A stretch of 35,062 nt of DNA from Terriglobia bacterium (GCA_020073245.1 JAIQFQ010000004.1:88181-123242), one strand, 5' to 3'; numbered from the stretch's first letter, positions 16,109 through 25,222 are shown. Notes: generated from the letters alone by a model not told the origin. A program made the numbers and translations.

Positions 16109-18340
16109 TTAGTGCGAGAGGGAATCGACCGCACCTCGGATGTCGAGGAACGTCCCAAGGCCGGTGAGGTCGATGGAGACGCGGTAGTCACGGGTCCGGT
16201 TCGGATAGATTCGGTAGTCGCGGAGCTCCACCCGTGCACTCCAGCAGCTGCCGCGCCACCGGAGGATGTATCTCTGTTCGAGGAGTTGTTTCAAATGGAG
16301 ATCGTAGGCAAGCTGGCCTTCGAGATGCCACCTGGCTTCCAGCGGGCCAGCGGCGAGGAAGATGCGGGTTTGGGACGACGCGACCTGACCCGTCGGCAGG
16401 TAGCTCGAGAACCACGTGAGGGCGAAGCCGCTCGCTCCCCTGGCGTATCCGCCCGAGAACGAGGTGGTGAAGAGCTTGTGGGTGACCGGGTCGAAGTCGA
16501 CGCGGGAATCGATCGTTGCCGTGGGCAAGGGCAGGAACCGCAGCCAGACGTCCAGAGGAAGTTTTCGGCTCGCAGGCAAGGTGGTCGTCGTCCCCGTGCT
16601 CGGGTCGTAGATCGGTCGGGCAGCTGTTAGTGGATCGGACAAGGAATACGCCTGGCTGATCTCGAGGCTTGCCAGTTCGCGGCTGCCTGCTGGACCGCTT
16701 TTGAGGAGGAGATGATTGCCGAACGTCCATTTCACCTGGTTGGTCACCAGGACGGAGTCGCGCTCGTCGAAGACCGGGATCGGGGAGTCGGCAGGGTTGT
16801 CGAGGTTACCTCCGGGGTTCGAGATGTAGGTGTACTCGATGCGCGGTTCGATCAGGTGCTTCAGCTTGTCGCCGTTCGCCTCGGTCCAGACGCGGGAGAA
16901 CGATGGCCCCACGATGTCGAGTCCCGCGGTGCCGTAGTGGCGGGAGACCGGAGTGTCGACCAACCGCGTCCTGTCGGCGGAGTACTGGGCGGTGTAGTAG
17001 GTCTCGCGAGCGCCGATCGTCGGGGTGATGTTGAGCCACGCAAACCCCGGGGTGAGCAGCGACACGGTTGGGAAGAAGTCCGCGCGTCCATAACGCCCGC
17101 GCAGGGTCGCCGAGCGGTCGACCTGCAGCTCGTCTACGATCCCGTTGGCGGCCGCATAGAGAGCTGTCTTCCCGATGCGCGTGGAACGCAGGCGGTACTC
17201 CACCTCCCCGAGACGGTCGAGCGACACCTCCGACGTCGTGCCGAGTGTGGGATCTGTGAAGAAGGTTCGCGATTGGTCGGACCTGAAAGTGAGAGCCTGA
17301 GGTCCAAAGGTGCGAGCGAGGGTCGCGTACGAGTGGAGGATGCGCAGCCCGGTGGGGTTGGTCGTTCCCTCGAACCTCTGGAAGAAGTCGATATCCGAGA
17401 GCTCCTGGAGCTGGGAGTGTGCGACCCAACCGCCGGCGAAGAGCTGGTCGTACTTGCCTTGACCCTTCCACTCCCAGCGCTTGGCCACGCGGTCCCAGAT
17501 GAACGCGTCCGCTAGCTCCCCGTACCCATGGTCGGCTGGCGCCCACCGTATCTCCTGCCCGAGCCCGAAGTAGTTCTTCGTGTATAGATCGAGAAAGAGC
17601 GTGGTATCGAACGAGCGAGAGGTCGGCCAGAAGAACGAGTTGCCCATGTAGGCGCCACGCTGGCTGGAGAACCCGAACGTCGGGACGAGGAAACCAGCCG
17701 TACGGTCACGTTTCACGGGCCACAGCAGGCGTGGCGTGTAGAAGACCGGAACACCGCGAACTTTCATCGTGGCGCCGTGAAAGTGGCCGTAGCCTTCCAG
17801 TTGGATCACGGCCTCCCGCACCTGGATGCTCCAGGGTGGCGCCTTGTCGGTGAGCTCGCAGCTGGTGAAGGTGCCACTGCGGAGACGATAGTGGTCTTCG
17901 TCGAGCTTCTCCATCTCCTTCCCGCGAAAGTGGTAGACGGGAGGAAAGAATGCCTCCACGTCGTAGAACGTGCCGACTTTGGCACGCAGATCAAAATCCA
18001 GACGGCTGCACGCCATGCGTGCCTGGCCATGGTCGAGGACGACGTTCCCCTCAGCGTGCAGCCGCATTGTCTCGAGGTCGATCTCGACCTCGTCGCAGCT
18101 GAGCGAGATGTCTTGATAGCTTGCGTGGACGTCACCCTGGCCGCACCAGAGCACATCCCTCACCCACTGCTGGTGAAGTGCCTTCAGGGTTACCAGGTCC
18201 CCCGTCGCCGGCGGGTCAGCGCTGGCGGACAACGCAACGCCGAGGGGCAGTGACAGGCTGAGGATTCCCGCCAGCCTTGCGACTCGGAACAGCCGGCCCC
18301 GCGGCGCGAGCGTGTCACGAGTTGCGACCTGTGGTGGCAA
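16109..18340 (-). CDS. lptD: LPS-assembly outer-membrane protein LptD
   Basis: LptD is the beta-barrel translocon that inserts lipopolysaccharide into the outer leaflet together with LptE. The protein of about 743 residues has a signal segment (about 17-41), an N-terminal LptA/OstA-like jellyroll (about 52-140: VHASYQDISLSCDEVEI, MRLHAEGNVVLDHG), the domain-joining block VPVFYTPRLLWPVKRDRTAGFLVPTFGFS (cited by its ends, about 193-221), and a long beta-barrel. Cysteines occur in both the N-terminal domain and the C-terminal barrel. The start is uncertain: TTG at 18340 follows GGGAGG by 4 bases and avoids overlap with divergent ruvX, while an ATG at 18430 would overlap ruvX. Confidence 0.92.
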   Translation of the reverse strand: MPPQVATRDTLAPRGRLFRVARLAGILSLSLPLGVALSASADPPATGDLVTLKALHQQWVRDVLWCGQGDVHASYQDISLSCDEVEIDLETMRLHAEGNVVLDHGQARMACSRLDFDLRAKVGTFYDVEAFFPPVYHFRGKEMEKLDEDHYRLRSGTFTSCELTDKAPPWSIQVREAVIQLEGYGHFHGATMKVRGVPVFYTPRLLWPVKRDRTAGFLVPTFGFSSQRGAYMGNSFFWPTSRSFDTTLFLDLYTKNYFGLGQEIRWAPADHGYGELADAFIWDRVAKRWEWKGQGKYDQLFAGGWVAHSQLQELSDIDFFQRFEGTTNPTGLRILHSYATLARTFGPQALTFRSDQSRTFFTDPTLGTTSEVSLDRLGEVEYRLRSTRIGKTALYAAANGIVDELQVDRSATLRGRYGRADFFPTVSLLTPGFAWLNITPTIGARETYYTAQYSADRTRLVDTPVSRHYGTAGLDIVGPSFSRVWTEANGDKLKHLIEPRIEYTYISNPGGNLDNPADSPIPVFDERDSVLVTNQVKWTFGNHLLLKSGPAGSRELASLEISQAYSLSDPLTAARPIYDPSTGTTTTLPASRKLPLDVWLRFLPLPTATIDSRVDFDPVTHKLFTTSFSGGYARGASGFALTWFSSYLPTGQVASSQTRIFLAAGPLEARWHLEGQLAYDLHLKQLLEQRYILRWRGSCWSARVELRDYRIYPNRTRDYRVSIDLTGLGTFLDIRGAVDSLSH

Positions 18341-18407
18341 CTGGCCTCCCCGCGTGCGGTTGCATTCTAACGCGGAGTCTACGGCTCCTGGCGTATCCTC
18401 GTTGGGG

Positions 18408-18833
18408 ATGCGATGGCTGGCGCTCGACATCGGGTCGCGTCGCGTGGGCGTGGCGGTGAGCGACGCGGACGAAAAGGTCGCGTCCCCGCTTCGCGCGATC
18501 CCTTACCTCGGGCCGGAGAGGTTGGCCGAGGCCGTGACGGAACTGGCCAGAACGTGGGCCGCCGAGGGGGTGGTCGTCGGTGTGCCTCGCACGAGGGCCG
18601 GGCACAGCCGGGGCGAGTTCCGCGTCTCGACCATCGTCGCCGCGCTCGAACGCCGCCTCGGACTCCCGGTCGAGACGATGGACGAGAGTGGCACGACGGC
18701 AGCTGCCGAGGCCCTGCTGACGGAGGCGGGAACGCCGCGTCGGCGATGGCAGGAGCTCGTGGACAGTCTCGCGGCTCGTCTCATCCTCGAGATGCACCTC
18801 GCGAGGCGCCGCTCGCCGACGCATGGCCGTTGA
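18408..18833 (+). CDS. ruvX: Putative Holliday junction resolvase / pre-16S rRNA nuclease RuvX (YqgF)
   Basis: The 141-residue protein has the RNase H-like fold of the YqgF family. The first catalytic Asp is in L-A-L-D7-I-G-S-R-R-V-G. A hydrophobic VVVGVP strand follows, then MDESGTTAAAEALL, which corresponds to the family's DER(L/W)TT block. The C-terminal block VDSLAARLILEMHL carries the last catalytic Asp. The family is linked to processing of pre-16S rRNA ends and to junction resolution. The start ATG at 18408 matches the conserved N-terminus; the frame is open upstream without homology. It is divergent from lptD. Confidence 0.9.
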   Translation: MRWLALDIGSRRVGVAVSDADEKVASPLRAIPYLGPERLAEAVTELARTWAAEGVVVGVPRTRAGHSRGEFRVSTIVAALERRLGLPVETMDESGTTAAAEALLTEAGTPRRRWQELVDSLAARLILEMHLARRRSPTHGR

Positions 18834-18883
18834 CCTGTCAAGGGGCGAATGCTAGCGTTTGCTGAAGGCTGGGAGGCCCGGCC

Positions 18884-20821
18884 ATGGCCGACACGTACTC
18901 AAGTTTCGGGAAGTTCCTCCTCCTCAAGCAACGGGCGCAAGACGGCTTGGGCACGGTGTGGCGCGCCGGGGAGATGGAGCGCAACAGCTTCAGGAGGATC
19001 GTCTGGCTTCGGCGGTTCGACCAGGTCGGCTTGGACCGCACCGCCCTGAACGAGGAGATCGGAGCCGCCAACCAGATCGCCCAGATTCTCAAGGCGACCA
19101 ATGTCGTGCGCAATGCCACCTACGGCAGCGAAGGCGGAGTTTCGTACATCGCCTGGGACTACGTCCCAGCGCAGCCTCTCGATCAGGTGATGGCCCGCGC
19201 GACCCAGGAGCAGTTCCCGATTGCGATCGACAACGCACTCCTCATCGTCGAGAAGCTCGCAGCTTCGCTGGCTGCCGCCTCGGCGGTCGAGGTCAAGGGT
19301 GAGCCGCTGATCCACGGCTTCCTGGTTCCGCACCTTGCCCTGGTCGGGAACGATGGCGAGGCCCAGGTTGCCGGCTTTGGGATGGCCCACGGCTTGCGCG
19401 CCAACCTTGACAGGGCGGCGGTCAAGAGACTTGCGGCGCCGTACATGGCTCCCGAGGTTCTTGCCAAGGGGCCGGCGACGGCACGTTCGGACGTCTACTC
19501 CCTGGGAGCGATCCTCCTTCAGCTGCTCTCCGGCCAGGCCCTGCCCGCGGACCCGGCGATGCGGGCCGCCGTCCTCGACGCCCCGACTCTCGCGTTCGAA
19601 GAGGGTCCCATCCCGCAAGATGTCCTCGCGATCATCAGGAAGACACTGGCACAGCGCCCCGACGATCGGTACGCCTCGGCCGCAGAATTCAAGAAGGAAC
19701 TCGAGAAGCTCCTGTACGGCGGGGCCTACTCCCCGACGACCTTCAACCTTGCTCTCTTCATGGACCGACTCTACCGGAACGAGATCGAGCTGGAGGATCG
19801 CGAGCTGCAGCACGAGCGGGCGCTCGACGTCGGAGCCTACTACCAGCCGCCGAAGCCCGAGACCCCTGAACCTCCCGTGGCCACTCCCACATCGAGCCGA
19901 GCAGGTTTGTACGCGGCGATTGCCGGCGGTGCGGTGTTGCTCCTCGTGATCGGCTACCTGCTCCTGAACCGGCAATCGACGGCTCCACCCGTGGACCAGG
20001 AAGCCCAGAAGAAGATGCTGCAGGAGCTGGTCAACACCCAGGTGGCTCAGGCGCTGAAGGAAAAGGAAGACCAGCTCCGCAAGGAGCTCGACGCGGAGAA
20101 GGCCAGAACGGAAGAGCTCCGCAAGCAACTCGACAAGCAAAAGCAGGGGGCACCAGGCGCGAGGCAGGTTTCGACCGACGAGCAGCAGCGTTTGCAGCGG
20201 GAGTTGGCCGCGCGGGAGACGGAGCAGAAGCAGAAGGAGGCCGAACTCCTCAGGGTCAAGCAGCAACAGGAAGCCGAGGCGGCGAAGGCCCGCCAGCAAC
20301 AGGCGCAAGTAACGAGCAGGCTCGCGCTGCAGGCGACTCCGCCGCCCGCGGTACCGGCGCCGGCGTTCGCGACGTCGTCCGGGCCTCAGACCGCTCCGAC
20401 CCAGGTGCCGGTGGCCCCGGCGGCGGTTCCGGCAGGCCAGACGCCAACCGCGCCTCCCGCGCAGGGCCCGGCGACCACAGGCCTCGGAGCCGGCGTGAAA
20501 CTGGGTGATCTGGTGGATTTCTCACAGGTTGACAGGCAGCCGCAAGTCCTGATGGAGGGGAACATTTCGCTGCAGCGAGTCCCGGGGACGCTGAGGTCTC
20601 CTGTCGAAGGGACAGTGATCCTGAGCGCACTGGTCAACGAGAAAGGCGGCGTGGACGACGTGAAGATTCTGCGCAGTTTTCCCGACTCCACGCTGGGTGT
20701 CGACGAGGCGTGCGTCCAGGCGGTCAGGAAGTATCGCTTCCGGCCCGCGATGAAAGACGGAGTCAAGGTGAAGACGTGGTACACCGTCACGGTACCGGTG
20801 GTGGTCCGACCGACACGCTGA
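18884..20821 (+). CDS. Pseudokinase-transmembrane-coiled coil-TonB C-terminal fusion protein
   Basis: The 645-residue protein has a Ser/Thr kinase-like domain at about 8-277, one transmembrane helix at 342-361, a Lys/Glu/Gln-rich coiled coil at about 371-475, a Pro/Ala-rich linker at about 483-535 and a TonB C-terminal domain at about 573-641 (GTVILSALVNEKGGV, VRKYRFRPA). The kinase fold is recognisable (L-G-T-V-W-R-A, M-A-P-E near 188-191, S202-D-V-Y-S-L-G), but the catalytic residues are gone: VAIK Lys is Arg, HRD is H144-G-F, the catalytic-loop Asn is missing and DFG is G164-F-G. It is therefore predicted to bind or signal rather than phosphorylate. A GGGAGG site stands 7 bases before the ATG. 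A terminator follows. Confidence 0.85.
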   Translation: MADTYSSFGKFLLLKQRAQDGLGTVWRAGEMERNSFRRIVWLRRFDQVGLDRTALNEEIGAANQIAQILKATNVVRNATYGSEGGVSYIAWDYVPAQPLDQVMARATQEQFPIAIDNALLIVEKLAASLAAASAVEVKGEPLIHGFLVPHLALVGNDGEAQVAGFGMAHGLRANLDRAAVKRLAAPYMAPEVLAKGPATARSDVYSLGAILLQLLSGQALPADPAMRAAVLDAPTLAFEEGPIPQDVLAIIRKTLAQRPDDRYASAAEFKKELEKLLYGGAYSPTTFNLALFMDRLYRNEIELEDRELQHERALDVGAYYQPPKPETPEPPVATPTSSRAGLYAAIAGGAVLLLVIGYLLLNRQSTAPPVDQEAQKKMLQELVNTQVAQALKEKEDQLRKELDAEKARTEELRKQLDKQKQGAPGARQVSTDEQQRLQRELAARETEQKQKEAELLRVKQQQEAEAAKARQQQAQVTSRLALQATPPPAVPAPAFATSSGPQTAPTQVPVAPAAVPAGQTPTAPPAQGPATTGLGAGVKLGDLVDFSQVDRQPQVLMEGNISLQRVPGTLRSPVEGTVILSALVNEKGGVDDVKILRSFPDSTLGVDEACVQAVRKYRFRPAMKDGVKVKTWYTVTVPVVVRPTR

Positions 20822-20844
20822 GCTCACATCGCTGGAGAAACCCG

Positions 20845-20876
20845 ACGGCCCGCCCCGAAGACGGGCCGTTCTTCTT
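20845..20876 (+). terminator. Rho-independent terminator after the pseudokinase-TonB gene
   Basis: A perfect 8-bp stem ACGGCCCG/CGGGCCGT with a 9-base loop (20845-20869) is followed by TTCTTCTT. It lies 24 bases after the stop codon. The tract is broken by C residues, so efficiency is uncertain. Confidence 0.8.
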
Positions 20877-21170
20877 GCAGGCCTAAGGACTCCAACGCCC
20901 GGAGGTGTAATTCAAATCCACCCTCTGTCCTGGGCGGATCTTTGTGACTTCGAGGCGCCGGGGCGCGGAGGCGATCCCTTGAGACAACAAGGTCGCCACG
21001 ACCTCTTGCTGCGTTCGGGACTCCGCTGCGCAAGAGGAACTGCGGTTGAACGAGGATCGGCGTGAAGAGCAGAGAGGTCTACGCCTCGAACCCGTGGGGG
21101 TTGGTCATTGGCAGAATGGACGCCTTGAACCATGGGCGCGGGGCGCGAAGCATGCCGACAGTGTGGGGGA
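20877..21170. other. Intergenic region between convergent genes
   Basis: These 294 bases separate the plus-strand pseudokinase gene from the end of minus-strand rho. No supported gene is seen. An inverted repeat CCTCTTGC (21002-21009) and GCAAGAGG (21030-21037) with a 20-base loop is present without a T tract, so it is not called as a terminator for rho. Confidence 0.45.
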
Positions 21171-22418
21171 TCAGCGCGCGGTCGCCTGGATGTTGGCGAG
21201 AAAATCGGCGTTGGTGCGGTACTGCTTGAGCTTCGACAGGAGCAGTTGCATCGCTTCGTGGGGAGACAACGCCGCCAGGGCGCGACGCAGGAGGTAGATC
21301 CGTTCGACCTCTTCGCGGGGGTAGAGCTTCTCTTCCTTGCGGGTCCCGGATTGGGGTATGTTCATGCACGGGAAGATGCGGCGCTCGAAGAGATCCCGGG
21401 TGAGCACGATCTCCATGTTTCCGGTGCCCTTGAACTCCTGAAAGATGACCTCGTCCATTCGGGATCCCGTGTCGACGAGGCAGGTCGCGACGATTGTGAG
21501 CGAGCCGCCGTGCTCAATGTTGCGCGCCGATCCGAAGAACCGCCGAGGTTTCTCCATGGTCCGCGCGTCGATCCCACCCGAGAGGATCCTTCCGGAGCTC
21601 TTCTGATTGTTGTTGTAGGCGCGCGACATCCTGGTCAACGAGTCCATGAACACGACGACGTCCTGACCGAGTTCGACCAGGCGGCGGGCCCGCTCGAGCA
21701 CCATTTCGGAAACCTCGATGTGGCTCTGGACGGATTCGTCCGACGACGAGGCGTAGACCTCGCCCTTGATGATGTTCCGCTTCCAATCGGTCACCTCTTC
21801 CGGGCGTTCGTCCACGAGCAGCACGAAGATCTGCACCTCGGGGTGGTTGACAGCGATCGCGTGCGCGAGTTGCTGCAGCAACGTCGTTTTTCCGGCCTTC
21901 GGTGGTGCAACGATGAGGCAGCGCTGGCCCTTTCCGATCGGCGCCATCAGGTCGATGACGCGCGGCTCGAGGATCTCAGGCTCGGTCTCGAGCGTGAAGC
22001 GCGGCGTCGGATCGATGGAGGTGAGATCGGAGAAGGGCATTGCCTGCTGTCGGTATTCGTCGGGCGTGAGGTCCTCGATCGTGGAAATGTCGAAAACCGT
22101 CGGGCGCTGGTGGCCGTTCGGAGGCTGGACCGAAGCGCCGATGCGCAGGCCGCTCTCGAGGTGCCACCGCGACAGGAGACTAGGGTCTACCACCGGGTCT
22201 TCACCGGTCGGGTGGAACCTGCTCGTCGTGGGGAGCAGGAACGCTTTGCCGTCTTCACGCCGCCAGAGATACCCGTCGAACGCGGACGGAGGAGCTGCTC
22301 CGGCCGAGGAGTGACGGCGGTTACGCCGCCGGCGGGGTCGGCGGCGCCGTCCCGAGGCTGCAGCTTCCTTGGGCTCCGAGGCAGAAAGCGAGGGAGCATC
22401 GTTGATTTCTTCGGCCAT
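21171..22418 (-). CDS. rho: Transcription termination factor Rho (divergent N-terminal domain)
   Basis: Rho is a hexameric RNA helicase that ends transcription. The 415-residue protein has the Walker A loop APPKAGKTT at 171-179, [11 protein letters not shown] (about 201-211), Walker B VVVFMDS with Asp259, the Q-loop block [11 protein letters not shown], and the block [28 protein letters not shown], given here by its ends. The N-terminus differs from typical Rho: the helical Rho_N domain is replaced by an acidic start and an Arg-rich segment (24-35), and the RNA-binding DGFGFLR motif reads DGKAFLL. The start ATG at 22418 follows AAGGAG by 10 bases; the longer frame from 22523 is unsupported. 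Confidence 0.92.
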   Translation of the reverse strand: MAEEINDAPSLSASEPKEAAASGRRRRPRRRRNRRHSSAGAAPPSAFDGYLWRREDGKAFLLPTTSRFHPTGEDPVVDPSLLSRWHLESGLRIGASVQPPNGHQRPTVFDISTIEDLTPDEYRQQAMPFSDLTSIDPTPRFTLETEPEILEPRVIDLMAPIGKGQRCLIVAPPKAGKTTLLQQLAHAIAVNHPEVQIFVLLVDERPEEVTDWKRNIIKGEVYASSSDESVQSHIEVSEMVLERARRLVELGQDVVVFMDSLTRMSRAYNNNQKSSGRILSGGIDARTMEKPRRFFGSARNIEHGGSLTIVATCLVDTGSRMDEVIFQEFKGTGNMEIVLTRDLFERRIFPCMNIPQSGTRKEEKLYPREEVERIYLLRRALAALSPHEAMQLLLSKLKQYRTNADFLANIQATAR

Positions 22419-22549
22419 GCTTGTCAAACTCCTTGGCTCACCGTGCCGCCGCCTGCAGGAAGCTGCGACAGCGGCTCGGATGAGCAGACACGCACAAAGC
22501 GGGGAAACACCGGGGACGAGCACCGCATCCGCAATCGCGCGCCGACATC

Positions 22550-22578
22550 AGTGTAGCGCACAAACGGGCCCGCACCAA
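22550..22578 (-). promoter_or_regulatory. Candidate rho promoter
   Basis: On the minus strand TTGGTG (plus-strand 22573-22578) and TACACT (22550-22555) are separated by 17 bases. Transcription would start near 22543, giving a leader of about 125 bases before the rho ATG. A long leader fits the known autoregulation of rho in other bacteria. The match to consensus is moderate. Confidence 0.4.
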
Positions 22579-22611
22579 ACCGGCGCTCCTGTCCAGCCCT
22601 CCCCTGTGACT

Positions 22612-23565
22612 CTACACCCGACCGATCATGAAGGCGAACGCCTCGACGACGCGGGGGTTCCACCACCCTCGTTCGGTCTCCTGAGCAAGGATGTCGAACG
22701 CCCGCTCTTTCGGCAAAGCTCTGCGGTACGGGCGGTCGTTCGTCAGCGCATCGAAGATGTCGACGATCTGGAAGACCTGCGCAAGTTCCGGAATCGCCTC
22801 TCCGGCGAGCCCGTCGGGATACCCGCTGCCGTCACGCCTCTCGTGATGGTGCCGGATGACGGGAAGAACCGTACGCAGCGTGCGCAGCGGTGAGCAAATC
22901 GAGACGCCGATCTCCACATGCGAGCGCATGATCTTCCACTCGCTCTCGTCGAGGTCGCCGGGTTTCAGAAGTATCGCGTCGGGGATGCCGATTTTCCCGA
23001 TGTCGTGGAGGTAGCCGGCGCGGCGGAGGGTCTTCGCGGCCTCGGAATCGAGCCCCATGTGTGTGGCAAGCTGCGCCGCAAGCTGCGAGAGGCGGTCGCA
23101 ATGCTCCCCGGTTCCCTCGTCGCGCGCCTCGACCGCCCTCGCCACCGCGAATAGCATCTTCTCCGCGTCGTCGAGATCCTGGGTGAGGCGGCGGAAGCTC
23201 ACGAGATTGCGAACGCGAACCTCCAACTCGACAAGGCTGAACGGCTTCGTGAGAAAGTCGGTCGCCCCGGCTTCGAGCCCGCGAAGCCTGGCGTCTCGCG
23301 AGTCGAGGCCGGTCAGAAAGACCACGGGCAGCAGTCTCGTTTCCTCATCGGCTTTGAGTCGGCGACACACTTCGTAGCCGTCCATCCCCGGCATCATGAC
23401 GTCGAGGAGAATGACGTCGGGCTGTCGCTCCTTTGCGAGCACCAGGCCGGCCTCACCGTCCATGGCCTGCCAGACCTCGAAGCCGAGCGGCAGCAACGCC
23501 TCCCTCATCGCCTCCAGGCTCTGGGGCTGATCGTCGATCACCAGGACCGTTCCCGCTGTCCCCAT
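22612..23565 (-). CDS. Response regulator with HD-GYP domain (predicted c-di-GMP phosphodiesterase)
   Basis: The 317-residue protein joins a receiver domain (about 5-120; phosphoacceptor Asp55, acidic pair D11-D12, Lys107 in TKPF) to an HD-GYP domain (about 135-315). The metal and active-site motifs are intact: H187-D188-I-G-K, H239-H-H-E with R-D-G-S-G-Y-P ending at 250, and DIFDALTNDRPYR. It probably hydrolyses c-di-GMP under control of an unidentified histidine kinase; none is adjacent. No Shine-Dalgarno sequence precedes the ATG at 23565. A TAGAAT element only about 10 bases upstream would make the mRNA nearly leaderless. It follows the htrA terminator, so it is probably transcribed separately. 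Confidence 0.92.
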   Translation of the reverse strand: MGTAGTVLVIDDQPQSLEAMREALLPLGFEVWQAMDGEAGLVLAKERQPDVILLDVMMPGMDGYEVCRRLKADEETRLLPVVFLTGLDSRDARLRGLEAGATDFLTKPFSLVELEVRVRNLVSFRRLTQDLDDAEKMLFAVARAVEARDEGTGEHCDRLSQLAAQLATHMGLDSEAAKTLRRAGYLHDIGKIGIPDAILLKPGDLDESEWKIMRSHVEIGVSICSPLRTLRTVLPVIRHHHERRDGSGYPDGLAGEAIPELAQVFQIVDIFDALTNDRPYRRALPKERAFDILAQETERGWWNPRVVEAFAFMIGRV

Positions 23566-23575
23566 CTATCTTTGG

Positions 23576-23581
23576 ATTCTA
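23576..23581 (-). promoter_or_regulatory. Candidate -10 element for the HD-GYP gene
   Basis: TAGAAT on the minus strand matches five of six -10 bases and is preceded by TG. No good -35 was found. Transcription would begin about five bases before the ATG, which also lacks a ribosome site, so a leaderless or near-leaderless message is possible. Confidence 0.3.
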
Positions 23582-23628
23582 CACGAGGGTGCCTCGACTC
23601 GGCATTGGACTGCGACCAGCGAGAAGAA

Positions 23629-23650
23629 GGGCCGCCCCGATGGGCGGCCC
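23629..23650 (-). terminator. Rho-independent terminator after htrA/degP
   Basis: A 9-bp perfect stem GGGCCGCCC/GGGCGGCCC with a 4-base loop is followed on the minus strand by TTCTTCTC. It sits 22 bases after the protease stop codon, separating it from the HD-GYP gene. Confidence 0.78.
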
Positions 23651-23671
23651 CTGATCTCGAGTTCCGGTGAG

Positions 23672-25174
23672 CTATGGCATGCGGACGAATACGAAGCTCT
23701 TCTGGTCCGACTGTGCGCGATAGACGTACAAGCGCACCATGCTGCCCGAGCGGACTCCGGCGATCGCCTCGTGAAAATCCTGCTGCGACGAGATCTCACG
23801 CGAGTTGACGCGCATGATCACGTCGCCCGACCTCAGGCCGGCCTCGTCGGCGGGGGAGAGCTCCGTGACGTCGGTGATGACAACGCCATCCACCTCTTTC
23901 GGGATCTCGAGCTGGCGGCGTGACCGGACAGAGAGATCTTCGACCTCGATGCCGAGTTTGGAGGACGGCGTGTCCTCCTTTGCGGCCGAGGTGTCCTCCT
24001 CGCCTTCAGCTGTGGGCCGCTCGCCAAGAACCACCTGGATCGTTTGGTGGCCGCCGTCACGGACAACCTCGAGGTCCACCTTCTGGCCCGGAGAGCCCGC
24101 AGAAACCCGGTCGATGAGCGCTCGCGTCTCCTTGACGGGGACCCTGCCGACGGCGACGATGACGTCGCCCGCCTTGATGTTCGCCTTGTCGGCCGGCCCG
24201 CCCTTGCTCACGCTCTCCACCAAGGCACCGTCGCGAGAAGAGAGCTTGAACGACTCCTGGGCCTTCTGGTCCACGTTTGTGATCGTGACTCCGAGGAAGC
24301 CACGCACGACCTTGCCCTTGTCCTTGAGCTGCGGGACGACCGCCTTGATGGTGTTGACCGGTACGGCAAACCCGAGGTTCTGACCGGCTGCGTTGATGGC
24401 GGTGTTCATACCGACGACCTCACCGCGCAGGTTCACCAGCGGGCCGCCCGAATTGCCGAGATTGATGGCGGCGTCCGTCTGGATGAAGTTCTCGAAAGAG
24501 CGAGTGGCCTCCGAGAGACCGAGGGCGCGCCCCTTGGCGGACACGACCCCCACCGTGACCGTGTGCTCCATGGCCAGGGGGTTCCCGACGGCCATCACCC
24601 ACTCGCCAACCCTGAGCGTGTCGGAGTCACCCAGGGAAAGCGGCGTGAACGGACCCTTTCCGTCGACGCGGATGAGGGCGACGTCGGTGGCCGGATCGCG
24701 ACCCGCGACCTTGGCGGACAGCTCCGTGTTGTCTGCGAGACGGACCTTGATCTTCTCGGCGCTCTCGACGACGTGGTTGTTGGTCACGATGAGGCCGTCG
24801 GTCGAGATGAAGAACCCGCTCCCGGCGCCTGTTCTCTTCTGTTGGCGTCGCATATCGGGGTGGGGAGTGCCGGGGCCGAAGAAGAACTCGAACGGATCCA
24901 TGTCCTGATGGAAACGACGCATGTCTTGCGGCTTGATGACGTCTTCCGTGTAAACGGAGACGACGGCCGGGTTGACCCGCTCCGCGAGCGTGGCGAAGTC
25001 AGGATACCCGGCGGGCGGCGCGAGCGGAGCAGAGACCAGCGCCGCGGGCGCTCCTTTGGCAGCGGTGCCAGAGGGCGTGAGACCGAGCCCACCCGCCAGG
25101 ACCATCCCCAGCACCGTGGCACCGACAGCCACCACGCTCATCGAGAGCATCGTTTGACGTTTGGTCGTGTTCAT
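23672..25174 (-). CDS. degP: Periplasmic serine protease/chaperone DegP/HtrA (Do family)
   Basis: The 500-residue protease has an N-terminal hydrophobic signal or anchor (about 8-31). A trypsin-like domain carries the full catalytic triad: His134 in TNNHVV, Asp164 in ATDVAL and Ser242 in GNSGGP. Two PDZ domains follow (about 285-375 with GFLGV and GGPADKANIKAGDVI; about 410-497 with LSPADEAGLRSGDVI). This layout is that of DegP/DegQ/MucD, which degrade misfolded envelope proteins. The ATG at 25174 lies 9 bases after GGAGG; a GTG three codons earlier would be too close to that site. A consensus sigma-54 promoter lies upstream and a terminator lies downstream, so the gene is probably monocistronic. 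Confidence 0.95.
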   Translation of the reverse strand: MNTTKRQTMLSMSVVAVGATVLGMVLAGGLGLTPSGTAAKGAPAALVSAPLAPPAGYPDFATLAERVNPAVVSVYTEDVIKPQDMRRFHQDMDPFEFFFGPGTPHPDMRRQQKRTGAGSGFFISTDGLIVTNNHVVESAEKIKVRLADNTELSAKVAGRDPATDVALIRVDGKGPFTPLSLGDSDTLRVGEWVMAVGNPLAMEHTVTVGVVSAKGRALGLSEATRSFENFIQTDAAINLGNSGGPLVNLRGEVVGMNTAINAAGQNLGFAVPVNTIKAVVPQLKDKGKVVRGFLGVTITNVDQKAQESFKLSSRDGALVESVSKGGPADKANIKAGDVIVAVGRVPVKETRALIDRVSAGSPGQKVDLEVVRDGGHQTIQVVLGERPTAEGEEDTSAAKEDTPSSKLGIEVEDLSVRSRRQLEIPKEVDGVVITDVTELSPADEAGLRSGDVIMRVNSREISSQQDFHEAIAGVRSGSMVRLYVYRAQSDQKSFVFVRMP

Positions 25175-25222
25175 CGACTCCACCCTCCAGAGGCCGGATG
25201 TCCCGGCTCAGTTCAGCAACGG

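Noticed and set aside
20905..20945. A tRNA T-arm-like sequence (ATTCAAATCC) in the region after the pseudokinase gene
   Set aside because: No matching acceptor, D or anticodon arms were found around it, so a tRNA fragment is not supported.
21002..21037. Inverted repeat CCTCTTGC/GCAAGAGG as a rho-gene terminator
   Set aside because: The loop is 20 bases and no T tract follows on either strand.
21132..22556. A 474-codon plus-strand open frame across rho
   Set aside because: Antisense shadow of rho; no ribosome site and no recognisable domain.
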